Source: Vavraia culicis subsp. floridensis (lineage: Eukaryota; Microsporidia; Pleistophoridae). Taken from it: a DNA stretch of 31,339 nucleotides. The DNA lies in assembly GCF_000192795.1 (NCBI RefSeq), contig NW_007360634.1, positions 1-31,339 of the forward strand, in the 5' to 3' direction. Under the pieces are notes generated by a model. That model had not been told where the DNA came from, searched no databases, and saw only the letters and a program-made list of their open reading frames with translations. The position numbers and the translations under genes were made by a program. Shown here piece after piece: positions 19,381-27,540 of the stretch; the first letter of the stretch is position 1; each line of letters opens with the position of its first letter.

Positions 19381-21051
19381 ATGAATGCCCTTTTCATGGA
19401 AGAGCAGCCTGCAATACAAGAGATGAATGACTCTGCGCTAAAGGCATCCTTAATATCAACGGAAAGTGCATCAGACACAAAAACAGACACAACGTTGTCC
19501 ATCGATGACGAAATACTCGAAAAATACGGCGATGAACTGCGTTCGGAGCGGGTATCAAGCGTGTTTCTGCCCGCAAGCCATGCGCTTGACGACAAGATAC
19601 TGCGCGACCAGAAGAAGAACTGCCTGGACAGCAATGTAATACGCATGCACTTCTTCAACCAGGGCAAGCTGAGCGAATCACAGGTAAACAAACTCACGAA
19701 GGCGTTCATTGAGACGGTCAAGAAGGAGCCTAATCTAATTTACGTGGACAGGCCGTGCACAATCTTTGGAGACATCCACGGGCAGTACTACGATCTGCTA
19801 AAGATAATAAAGCACATTGATCTTGAGCGCGAGACGGTGGTGTTTGTTGGTGATTACGTGGATAGAGGATCGTTCTCCTCGGAAGTGTTTCTTCTGCTCA
19901 TGGCGCTCAAACTGTCGTATCCCGGGAACGTCGTTCTGCTGCGCGGAAACCACGAGTCCTCAGAAATGACGCGCTACTTCTCCTTCAAGAAGGAGTGCGA
20001 CATAAAATACAACAACAACGTGTACAAAGGGTTTTTGAGCGCGTTCAGGGCGCTGCCACTGTGCGCAATCGTTATGAAAAAGATATTCTGTGTGCATGGC
20101 GGGATATCGCCTGATCTGAAGAAGGTCGAGGATGTAAACAAATTTAACCGATTCGTTGAGCCCACCAGCAACGGCATTATGCTCGACTTGCTGTGGTCCG
20201 ACCCGCATCCGTTCTACGAAAGCCTTGAGACCATTTTCTTCGCGCCAAACAAAAACCGCCGTTGTTCATATTTCTACACGTACCTGGCGGTCAAAGAATT
20301 CCTGGCAACAAACAAGCTGTGGTGCATCGTACGAGGACACGAGGTGCAAGAAAACGGATATAAGCTGTACAAGGAGTACATAGATGATGTACCATCTGTA
20401 ATAACGGTCTTCTCAGCACCGAACTACTGTGATGTGTACAGGAATAGAGGAGCAGTTATAAAATTTGATGGTGAGCACATACAAATCAAGAAATTTAAGG
20501 AGGATGAGCATCCGTTCATTCTGCCAGGGTTCATCGATGCGTTCAACTGGACGTTTCCGTTCATCAGCACGAAAATCGGCGAGTTGCTTCTTGATCTGCT
20601 GAATGTCAGGCCTGGCACATCATCGAGCAGTTCTGTGTCGGACATTGATGAGAGCATCAAGCAGGTACAAACGTTCACCACGGCAATGTCACTGCTACGG
20701 GAAGAACGCGAGGGTATGAATGAGTTTGTCGATGAAGAGAGCACCGATCTGAGCACGGAGAGCATCAAGAGCGTGGTTGTGAATGAAGAAGATAATTTTA
20801 CGGAGGTCAAGGTCAAAGATATTCCGAATGAGGTTTTCAAAACCAAAGATAATTTGACGAAGAGCATGTCGATTGAGACTGTGCCGTCGTTCGCCAAGGA
20901 TATAAGTAAAGAGGTTGAGAACGCTGACTTGAACGCGGTAGTTGAGGAGAGCACGGTTGTTGAAACTGAGTCTAAGAGCGTGAAAGTGGTCGTTCCTGAG
21001 AACCCCAAGAAAAAGCCGTCACTGTTTTCGTGCTGCTTTAAGAAAAGCTGA
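19381..21051 (+). CDS. CNA1: calcineurin A (PP2B) catalytic subunit
   Basis: A 556-residue Ca2+-dependent Ser/Thr phosphatase of the PPP family. All metal-site motifs are intact: GDIHGQ (130-135), GDYVDRG (157-163), RGNHE (188-192), CVHGG and the RGHE motif, plus SAPNYCDVYRN. PP2B identity comes from the long hydrophobic CnB-binding helix that follows (HPFILPGFIDAFNWTFPF onward, about 376-408), absent from PP1 and PP2A, and from the insert-free catalytic core. After it, SLLREERE (about 436-443) matches the calcineurin autoinhibitory segment. The region before it (DESIKQVQTFTTAM) lacks the basic residues of the usual calmodulin-binding helix. The remaining tail is acidic, Ser/Val/Glu-rich and ends KKKPSLFSCCFKKS, with a Cys pair beside Lys residues. 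The N-terminal 125 residues are longer than usual. No calcineurin B gene is in the window. An ATG at 19396 is an alternative start. Confidence 0.93.
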   Translation: MNALFMEEQPAIQEMNDSALKASLISTESASDTKTDTTLSIDDEILEKYGDELRSERVSSVFLPASHALDDKILRDQKKNCLDSNVIRMHFFNQGKLSESQVNKLTKAFIETVKKEPNLIYVDRPCTIFGDIHGQYYDLLKIIKHIDLERETVVFVGDYVDRGSFSSEVFLLLMALKLSYPGNVVLLRGNHESSEMTRYFSFKKECDIKYNNNVYKGFLSAFRALPLCAIVMKKIFCVHGGISPDLKKVEDVNKFNRFVEPTSNGIMLDLLWSDPHPFYESLETIFFAPNKNRRCSYFYTYLAVKEFLATNKLWCIVRGHEVQENGYKLYKEYIDDVPSVITVFSAPNYCDVYRNRGAVIKFDGEHIQIKKFKEDEHPFILPGFIDAFNWTFPFISTKIGELLLDLLNVRPGTSSSSSVSDIDESIKQVQTFTTAMSLLREEREGMNEFVDEESTDLSTESIKSVVVNEEDNFTEVKVKDIPNEVFKTKDNLTKSMSIETVPSFAKDISKEVENADLNAVVEESTVVETESKSVKVVVPENPKKKPSLFSCCFKKS

Positions 21052-22128
21052 GCTGTAAATTAAAATGTGTTTTGGTACTTCATCTTTGATACCTGGCCCA
21101 AGAAGTTTTTTCTCCTTTTCTATTTTAGAAGAACAGAATACCTCTGCTCCACACAACAGCAACATTTTCATGATCTAGATCAAAAACACAATACAACATA
21201 GAATTTATGGCACATGAAATACGCCATGTATTTCAAGATGTTGAATGGACCAAGAGGAAGAAGTTGAGTAGAAACGCGAATAAAATTGCAATATAATACA
21301 GTTTAGATTAAATAATCCTTTAGTTCACGTGAATACGTTTATTGTACCTCGACACCTTTCGGTCACCTAGCGAGAATATTTGCAATTTTGTACTCGCTAT
21401 ATCACAGTTAAACGGTAAAAAATCTTTCTACAGCAGCACCATGTTATTCAGCAGCTATACAATTTAGACGCATATTTTTGTGTCGTTCCGCATGTAATAG
21501 CTGGTCTGTGTTGATAGCTTGGCGTGTTACTGAATAATTTAACGAACCGCAAACGAACAGCTCATCTTTCAGTACCAGATGTCAAAACCAAGTAACTTTA
21601 CGAGCACCTTCAAGTACAAAACAAATTTTTCGGTTTACAGCAATTTAAGTTTGCACATATCCTAACAAGAACGTCAATAAAGGGTCCAAAGTAGCTTTCA
21701 TCTCCATTGCACTCGTTAAATATTTTTCACTGCTTAACATTTACGTAGTAGGTTTGTCCCAAAGAGGATATAAAATTTTCTTTATGGCATACTTGCCAAA
21801 AAAACGAGGACTTGGTCAAAATTTATGATCACATGCACGTACCATCCGCATATACATCGCTGTAAATGCTTCATTTGGATAACACAGAGGAGCGGAATGT
21901 GATGCCACTCAGTGTTTGAGTGTGAAAGGGCACCTAAGCACAAGTAAAAGTAAAATACGACAAAAACCGCTGCATCATCTCATTATGATATGCAGCAAGA
22001 CAGGAACACGTAAAATGTTCATTTATACCGAATACTGTGCTATATCATCTCTCATGTGCATCATACCATATCTGTTCTTTTATACCGATGTGCTACATCA
22101 ACCTACCATTTCAAGGACCCACAGTTCA
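21052..22128. other. 1.1 kb spacer upstream of the secreted repeat protein
   Basis: AT-rich. An in-frame extension of the next gene reaches back to an ATG at 21985, which would add another hydrophobic stretch, but I prefer the start at 22129. No other feature is recognised. Confidence 0.45.
22118..22120 (+). promoter_or_regulatory. CCC start-site signal of the secreted repeat protein
   Basis: CCC lies 8 nt before the ATG at 22129, which directly starts a signal peptide. It supports this start over the upstream ATGs. Confidence 0.45.
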
Positions 22129-23025
22129 ATGATCGTACTTTCTCACTTCTTGTTCCTGTGCACTTTTACCACGTGTACAAATGCACCTGTTCTGAGCGTT
22201 CAACCAACTGAACGGGTGAAAACTGATGATGAACTTGCAGATGAGGAGGTGGCGTTGATCATGTCAGAAGCGATGAGACAGACATCTGCTGGTAACTCTA
22301 GCCAATACTCTGTGCACGGCACGACAAAACCATCCACATCAAAAGATACGTTTGAATGGCCAGCATATTACCCACCAGAAAGTGAATTTGACATGAATAA
22401 ACCACCTCCTACACCAGGAAGATCATTGTACATGGCAAAACCTTCCACATCAAAAGATACGTACGACACGGCAAAACCATCCACATCAAAAGATACGTTT
22501 GAATGGCCAGCATATTACCCACCAGAAAGTGAATTTGACATGAATAAACCACCTCCTACGCCAGGAAGATCATTGTACATGGCAAAACCATCCACATCAA
22601 AGGATACGTTTGAATGGCCAGCATATTACCCACCAGAAAGTGAATTTAACATGAATAAATCACCTCCTACACCAGGAGGTACATTTTACGAGGAGACAGC
22701 AACTAAGCCACGAGATGTTTATGGACCGATCGGTCCACATAAACCGGGTGCATGTGACATAACAAAACCATCCACACCGCATCAATGTGGTCATGTCACA
22801 TTCGCTGCCACATCCAAGCCATACATAACCCGCGTACCCGTCAACTCCCAACAACACAACACCACCCATATTAAATCAGAACATGCACCTCAATTCAATC
22901 AGCAAGGCGTCAATCGTACCCACACGTGCCGTAAATCATTTGATCTACCATCCCAGCAATACCAGTGTACCAACGCGGACTCACCAAACACGAACAAGCC
23001 AGTGTATAAAAGAAAGAGAACTTGA
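22129..23025 (+). CDS. putative secreted Pro-rich repeat protein
   Basis: A 298-residue protein starting with a classical signal peptide (MIVLSHFLFLCTFTTCTNA). Then comes an acidic segment (VKTDDELADEEVALIMSEAM), and three near-identical 37-residue repeats, each beginning KPSTSKDTFEWPAYYPPESE, interrupted once by a 12-residue partial copy (KPSTSKDTYDTA). The C-terminal 110 residues are rich in Pro, His, Gln and Asn, carry four Cys (in GACD, HQCG, HTCR and YQCT contexts) and end in KPVYKRKRT. No transmembrane segment follows the signal. This layout (signal peptide, Pro-rich repeats, few Cys) resembles microsporidian polar-tube and spore-wall proteins or secreted host-facing proteins, but no known family motif is seen, so the role is open. 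Repeat number is likely to vary between strains. Confidence 0.7.
   Translation: MIVLSHFLFLCTFTTCTNAPVLSVQPTERVKTDDELADEEVALIMSEAMRQTSAGNSSQYSVHGTTKPSTSKDTFEWPAYYPPESEFDMNKPPPTPGRSLYMAKPSTSKDTYDTAKPSTSKDTFEWPAYYPPESEFDMNKPPPTPGRSLYMAKPSTSKDTFEWPAYYPPESEFNMNKSPPTPGGTFYEETATKPRDVYGPIGPHKPGACDITKPSTPHQCGHVTFAATSKPYITRVPVNSQQHNTTHIKSEHAPQFNQQGVNRTHTCRKSFDLPSQQYQCTNADSPNTNKPVYKRKRT
22327..22695 (+). repeat. three 111-bp tandem repeats plus a 36-bp partial unit
   Basis: Units lie at 22327-22437, 22474-22584 and 22585-22695, with the partial unit at 22438-22473. Units 1 and 2 are almost identical at DNA level, including third positions, which points to recent duplication. Unit 3 differs at its end (GGTFYEE instead of GRSLYMA). 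Confidence 0.9.
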
Positions 23026-23422
23026 TCTGTGAACGGGTGTATAGCTGAAGATATGATTTATTGATATTTTTTATTTTTATAAATCGTACTTTGAACGTTA
23101 TACATTTCCTTCACCGTGATGCACGTTTATGTTTTATGTTGTGATACGTTCTTGAAAGAAATGAACGGTAGTACCGCAATAAAAATATTTTTATTGCACC
23201 CGATGTAGTACCGTGTACGATACGAGGTGTACCCGTTGTTTTGCTCTGCTACATTTTTATTTTTACACAATAGCACGGTTCATTGTTATTGTTGTAATTA
23301 CCATCAACAGTTCTAGTGGTGTGTTCGATATTCATTATTGTTTGTAGAAAGCTTAGGGTTTGTTAATTAGCACGTATTTATGGTGGCTGTCATCCGCAAC
23401 GGCTGTATTATCGTACACTTTA
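23026..23422. other. spacer, no gene seen
   Basis: AT-rich region between the secreted protein gene and the 30-bp repeat block. A perfect inverted AAAAATA/TATTTTT-type hairpin (AATAAAAATATTTTTATT near 23178-23195) follows AATAAA-like words and may aid 3' end formation. Confidence 0.4.
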
Positions 23423-23572
23423 CTCTTCACCGTTCATTTCTTATTCCTTGCGCTCTTCACCGTTCATTTCTTATTCCTTGCACTCTTCACCGTTCATTTC
23501 TTATTCCTTGCACTCTTCACCGTTCATTTCTTATTCCTTGCGCTCTTCACCGTTCATTTCTTATTCCTTGCA
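23423..23572 (+). repeat. five tandem 30-bp repeats upstream of the KNL1-like gene
   Basis: Five units of 30 bp (beginning CTCTTCACCGTTCATTTCTT) differ only at one A/G position near the unit end; a sixth begins and decays. Because 30 is a multiple of 3, all plus-strand frames stay open and give artificial peptides. The block ends about 55 nt before the preferred ATG at 23631, so it lies in the promoter or 5' leader. Confidence 0.9.
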
Positions 23573-23626
23573 CTCTCCATCACCATTCCCCATACCTCAA
23601 AAACCTTTGTCCCCATATTTCCCTTA

Positions 23627-23630
23627 CCCC
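23627..23630 (+). promoter_or_regulatory. CCCC abutting the KNL1-like start codon
   Basis: The sequence reads TTACCCCATG, so the C-run touches the ATG at 23631. This decides the start against the upstream ATG at 23448 inside the repeats. Confidence 0.55.
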
Positions 23631-25910
23631 ATGCCAAAAAACAAATCTACACCACCAAAACCGCGCAGAGTGTCATTTGCAAAGAAACTGAGCATAATTT
23701 ACATAAAAAGTGATGATGTAAGAGGCGCATCACCGTGTAATATGAGTATCGATGGGGGTGAGGTAAGTGTGGAGATAACGAACGATTATGGGAGCTATGT
23801 AGATGGTACGGATGGGAAGAGAATGAATAGGAGGATAAGCGGAGGTGCAGATGAGAGGGGAAATGATAAAAATGTAAGTATGACTGGTGATAAGTGTGAT
23901 GATAAGGATACGAGCGTAGATACAAAAGATGAAAAGCGATTCTGCTCCAGTAATGAAATGGCGAACGAAGGAGATGTTATTCATGCGTATGATAACAATC
24001 AATTAAGTAATAAAAATGCAGTTTATGCACGTGAACAGAGAATTGATACTGAGCCTTTTAGTAGCGCACAATCAAGGACAAGCATAAACAAGGAAAACGT
24101 GTTGAATACCGGTGGCACAGAAAGAATTGATTCGATGAACGAACGGAAAGATGAGTTTATGAATGTAAGAATGGAGAATGTGATAGAAGAAACGAAGGAT
24201 AAGAATTTGATAGACATGGAGAGAGTGGATGAAGTGGTAAGGGATGTAGTAAGGGATGTAGTAAGGGATGAAGTGATAAGGGATGTAGTAAGGGATGAAG
24301 TGGTAAGGGATGTAGTGGTAAGGGATGAAGTGGTAAGGGATGAAGTGGTAAGGGATGAAGTGGTAAGGGATGAAGTGGTAAGGGATGAAGTGGTAAGGGA
24401 TGAAGTGATGGGTAGAGGAACTGAGAATGAAGATAATAATGGAGCTGAGAATGGAAATAAGAATGGAAATAAGAATGAAAATATTAATGGAAATATTAAT
24501 GGAAATAAGAATGGAAATAATAACGCAGTACAAAATAACAAGGATGTGCTAATAAATACGGTTGATCTGCGTAAAATAATACGAAAAGATGAAGAAGAAC
24601 TGAACATAAACGAAAGGCTGGCATCAATAGGCATACGCTTCTTAGACGATCTCATACTGAAACAGACAAGAAAATCAACGCTCATCAAAACAAAAAACGA
24701 AATTGATGAACACCTCTACGTATACTACAAGCTGTACTACGAACAAAGGATGGCATTCTTCTGCTCGTTCCTGAGTTACATCAAGGATAAAATGAAGGAG
24801 CATGAGCAAGTGCTTGCCAGCAAACACAAAGAGATGAGAGTTGATGATTTTATACGTATGAAGAATGCAAAGGCTCTTAAGACAGAGTGCAGGAACAGGA
24901 CAAGAATACGGTGGCATGAGTTGAGGCGAACAAGGGAGATGAATTTTAATAAGAGGATGGTTGAGTGCAGGGATGAGTTGGTTGAGGTAAATAGGGGGAT
25001 GGAGATAGAGAGGGGCAGGAGAGAGAAAGAGAGACAAAGGGTTAGAGATGAGATTGAAAGATTGGAGATAAGGATGGGAGATATGAACAGGAATGGTAGC
25101 GTGAGTAGGAGCGGTAGTGCTCCCAGTTCAACTGGCAACAACCTCAAAAATGATAATGAATCCATAAAGAGCGTGAACATGTACGATTTTGAAAGAATGA
25201 AGCGCAAAATAAAAGAACAAAACGATCTGATAGAATGTCTGAGCAAGGAAGTACAGGAAAAGAAGAAATACAATGCCATCCTCAAGCAAAGAATACAAAG
25301 CGAAAGAAAAGAGGAGCAAACACTTCGTGTAACGATCAGAGAGATGGAAGAGAATGCACGTACCAAAACGGTTGATGAACAGGAATGTGAACAGATGAAG
25401 AAGAGGTACCTGTTGAGTGCTACATTCTATCAGTGTGAGGTACTTAAGGTAGAGAATGAAAGGATAGAATTTAATTTTTTACAGTTTGGGGTGGTGTACG
25501 GTGTTAAGGGAGCGGTAGTGCGTGCTACGGTTAAGAATGAGTTCATTAATTTTTATGTTAGGGTGGTCAACGAAAGAATTGGTAAGGTAGTAGCATGTTA
25601 CGATAATGAAAAGGACAGTAATTGCGATAGTGGTACGGATAGCAGTACTGATGTGTTGCATCCATCCTTTGTCATCAACACACTTTCATTGGTCAGCTTT
25701 TACTACGAAGAAATCCTTGTGATGGAGAGGAAGTACTTCTTGGATATGGTAATAAATGATGGTGTGTATTTGAATGTACGAGTACCGAGTATAAGTAGCG
25801 ATGAGAGGGGCGTAGAAATGTTTATTGATACAGAATTAGTGGTGTACGTTAAGATGGATGGAAAGTATGTGAGGAGTAGTAGTATTAGCTTGTTAGATAT
25901 TGTTGAATGA
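23631..25910 (+). CDS. SPC105: KNL1/Spc105/Spc7-like kinetochore scaffold
   Basis: A 759-residue protein with the layout of the outer-kinetochore scaffold KNL1 (Spc105/Spc7). Near the N-terminus, KPRRVSFAKK (RVSF at 13-16) is the PP1-docking motif in the same wording and place as in KNL1. Residues 30-200 are acidic and disordered, followed by a VVRDE-type pentapeptide array (201-260) and an Asn/Gly/Glu-rich tract (about 264-302). At about 326-350, INERLASIGIRFLDDLILKQ matches the Spc7-family start of the structured region (a 'GI.FLD.L' core followed by basic residues). A long coiled coil follows to about 585 and a beta-rich end (about 590-759) suits the RWD domains that bind Mis12. Clear MELT repeats for Bub1/Bub3 are not seen; the nearest is VEIT near residue 49. 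The start at 23631 has CCCC touching it. A different coiled-coil protein is possible but less likely. Confidence 0.72.
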   Translation: MPKNKSTPPKPRRVSFAKKLSIIYIKSDDVRGASPCNMSIDGGEVSVEITNDYGSYVDGTDGKRMNRRISGGADERGNDKNVSMTGDKCDDKDTSVDTKDEKRFCSSNEMANEGDVIHAYDNNQLSNKNAVYAREQRIDTEPFSSAQSRTSINKENVLNTGGTERIDSMNERKDEFMNVRMENVIEETKDKNLIDMERVDEVVRDVVRDVVRDEVIRDVVRDEVVRDVVVRDEVVRDEVVRDEVVRDEVVRDEVVRDEVMGRGTENEDNNGAENGNKNGNKNENINGNINGNKNGNNNAVQNNKDVLINTVDLRKIIRKDEEELNINERLASIGIRFLDDLILKQTRKSTLIKTKNEIDEHLYVYYKLYYEQRMAFFCSFLSYIKDKMKEHEQVLASKHKEMRVDDFIRMKNAKALKTECRNRTRIRWHELRRTREMNFNKRMVECRDELVEVNRGMEIERGRREKERQRVRDEIERLEIRMGDMNRNGSVSRSGSAPSSTGNNLKNDNESIKSVNMYDFERMKRKIKEQNDLIECLSKEVQEKKKYNAILKQRIQSERKEEQTLRVTIREMEENARTKTVDEQECEQMKKRYLLSATFYQCEVLKVENERIEFNFLQFGVVYGVKGAVVRATVKNEFINFYVRVVNERIGKVVACYDNEKDSNCDSGTDSSTDVLHPSFVINTLSLVSFYYEEILVMERKYFLDMVINDGVYLNVRVPSISSDERGVEMFIDTELVVYVKMDGKYVRSSSISLLDIVE
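24231..24410 (+). repeat. 15-bp minisatellite in the KNL1-like gene
   Basis: About 12 copies of a 15-bp unit (GTGGTAAGGGATGAA and variants with GATGTA or ATAAGG) code for EVVRD-type pentapeptides. The last six are nearly perfect, the first six shuffled, so the array has expanded recently at its 3' side. Confidence 0.9.
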
Positions 25911-26205
25911 TTGTGCTATTTATTATTAGTATTGATAATACGTATTGATAAGTATTTATACTAATAATACTAATAATACGTATTAGTACTTATTATTAGT
26001 ATTTGGTACTATTATTAGTACATACTATCAATACGTACTAATATTTATCAATACGTATTAATACTTATCAATACGTACTAATATTATATATACATACCAA
26101 TAATATTAATACGTACCAATAATATTAATACATACCAATAATATCAATACTATAATACGCATCAATACTTATTAATACTTATCAATACATACTAATATTA
26201 TTGGT
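25911..26205. repeat. AT-rich block made of TATTAGTAC/AATACGTA words
   Basis: About 300 bp built almost only from shuffled short words (AATACGTA, TATTAGTA, ATCAATAC, ACCAATAAT) and their reverse complements. Almost any part can pair with another. No promoter or gene is recognised. It directly follows the stop of the KNL1-like gene. Confidence 0.75.
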
Positions 26206-26880
26206 ATGAATAGTACCGCACCAATAATATTACACTATATCAATATTATTATTGATAACGAATTGCACATATCGTTGAATGATAGCTGTGGTAACAACGG
26301 TACTAATAGCAGCACTAATACCACTAATAGCGGTGATAACAACAATACTGGTAGCAGTGCTGGCCCTGGTAACGGTAATACTGGCAGTAGTAGTAACAGC
26401 AGTGCTAGCAGTGATAATAGCAGTACTAGCCGTGGTAATAGCAGTACTAGCCGTGGTAATAATAGCTGCGGTACTTGTAGTAGTGGTAGCGGTACTAGCA
26501 GTGATAATAATAATAGCGGTAATAATAGCAGCAGTATTAGTGGCTGCGGTAAGTGTGGTAGCATTGCTATCCTTGGCAGTGGTAGCATTAGTAGTGGTAA
26601 TTGCGGTATCAGCAATTGTAGTAGTGGTGATTGTGGTATCAGCAATTGTAGTAGTGGTAATTGCGGTATTATTATCAGTAATTGTTATTATTACGTTGCT
26701 ATCACTGCTACTACTGCTAGGATTGCCCGTACTACTGCTACCACAGCTATTACCACGTATGAGGCCTTTAATGCGTATTGTTTACCATTGCTGCCCGCAT
26801 CGTATTTATGCTTCTTTTTTTCTATTCCCTACCTTATTAAGGTAAGGGAGTGGTTGGCGGAACAGCTGTACATCTGCTAG
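26206..26880 (+). repeat. low-complexity triplet block; Ser/Asn/Gly-rich open frame, doubtful gene
   Basis: From about 26280 to 26700 nearly every triplet in one frame is of RNY form (AGT, GGT, AAT, AGC, ACT, GAT), which keeps several frames open on both strands. The longest frame would give 224 residues: a Ser/Asn/Gly/Thr-rich middle with regularly spaced Cys (GNCGISNCSSGDCGISNCSSG) and a hydrophobic C-terminal end. There is no signal peptide, and the start lies in the AT-rich word block, so it is more probably simple-sequence DNA than a gene. If expressed, it would be a low-complexity protein of unknown role. Confidence 0.4.
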
Positions 26881-26886
26881 TGTGCC

Positions 26887-26910
26887 ATGCATAAATACAT
26901 GGTTATGCAT
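26887..26910. repeat. 8-bp inverted repeat
   Basis: ATGCATAA and TTATGCAT are perfect reverse complements separated by 8 nt, between the low-complexity block and the next gene. It could be a hairpin or terminator; its function is unknown. Confidence 0.35.
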
Positions 26911-27014
26911 TGTAAATATTTTGATCACCGCTTTGCTTACCATCTGTTACATTGTTTCAGATTTTTGCTTTAAATACCTCCTAATTTCCCTCCAACAATA
27001 AAAAAGCAGAAGAA

Positions 27015-27278
27015 ATGACGAGGACCCTTATGACACGCCACAATGAAATACCTGACAAAGAGAACTACGATCCGATAGCAGAATGCTATTCGCCACACAC
27101 GAAGAAGACGGGCAGCGTAAGACGGGCCATTCTCAAGGATATTACCGATAGGTATAGGAAGGAAAGTAAGGAAGAGGAACACGTTAGTGAACCTAAGAAA
27201 TGGAGTGATGAGATTGAGGAGTTGTTTGGTAGGTGGAAGGATTCTCCTGTCCGGAAAAAGAATATGAGGGAGATGTAG
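27015..27278 (+). CDS. small protein with KEN box, D-box and CDK-type sites
   Basis: An 87-residue, highly charged, probably disordered protein. It carries a KEN box in ideal context (PDKENYDP, KEN at 15-17). A destruction box follows (RAILKDITD, R37 to D45, fitting RxxLxxIx(N/D)), then a full CDK consensus (SPVRK near residue 75) and a minimal S-P site (YSPH, S26). An acidic middle (KESKEEEHVSEP) is followed by WSDEIEELFGRW, a short amphipathic helix with two Trp that could bind a partner. Such KEN plus D-box pairs mark substrates or pseudosubstrate inhibitors of the anaphase-promoting complex, such as securin, cyclin N-termini, sororin or Acm1-like proteins. I cannot match it to one of these. 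It sits between the KNL1-like gene and the kinesin on the same strand. The ATG at 27015 or 27030 could be the start. Confidence 0.65.
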   Translation: MTRTLMTRHNEIPDKENYDPIAECYSPHTKKTGSVRRAILKDITDRYRKESKEEEHVSEPKKWSDEIEELFGRWKDSPVRKKNMREM

Positions 27279-27530
27279 GGAGGTGATACGAAGTGTTATC
27301 GAGGGATGTTATGGGATAGTAGAGCATGGGTGAAGGAGTGCAATACCAGGGATAGAAAGTGGTGGCAGTACCAGACAGTAGAGCAATGTTGTAATTTTAT
27401 AGGAACGGTAATATTGCAGTATTGTGCCATGGTAGAGTACTTCACCACGAGGACCGTTTATTAAATAAGTGCATGTTACGCTTTGTTCTTTTATTCCTTT
27501 GATGCATTGAAATTACTTTTTAATATTGTA

Positions 27531-27533
27531 CCC
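27531..27533 (+). promoter_or_regulatory. CCC start-site signal of the kinesin gene
   Basis: CCC lies 7 nt before the ATG at 27541, the first ATG of the frame, and fits the start signals seen in other genes here. Confidence 0.5.
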
Positions 27534-27540
27534 TTTGTTT

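Noticed and set aside
20424..21008. 194-codon minus-strand frame
   Set aside because: It is antisense to the calcineurin A tail; composition reflects reversed acidic codons.
23448..23630. N-terminal extension of the scaffold through the 30-bp repeats
   Set aside because: The peptide is only a translation of the DNA repeat, all frames are equally open, and CCCC touches the ATG at 23631.
24023..24688. Long minus-strand open frame full of Ser/Leu/Thr
   Set aside because: It is the antisense of the minisatellite and charged regions of the scaffold gene.
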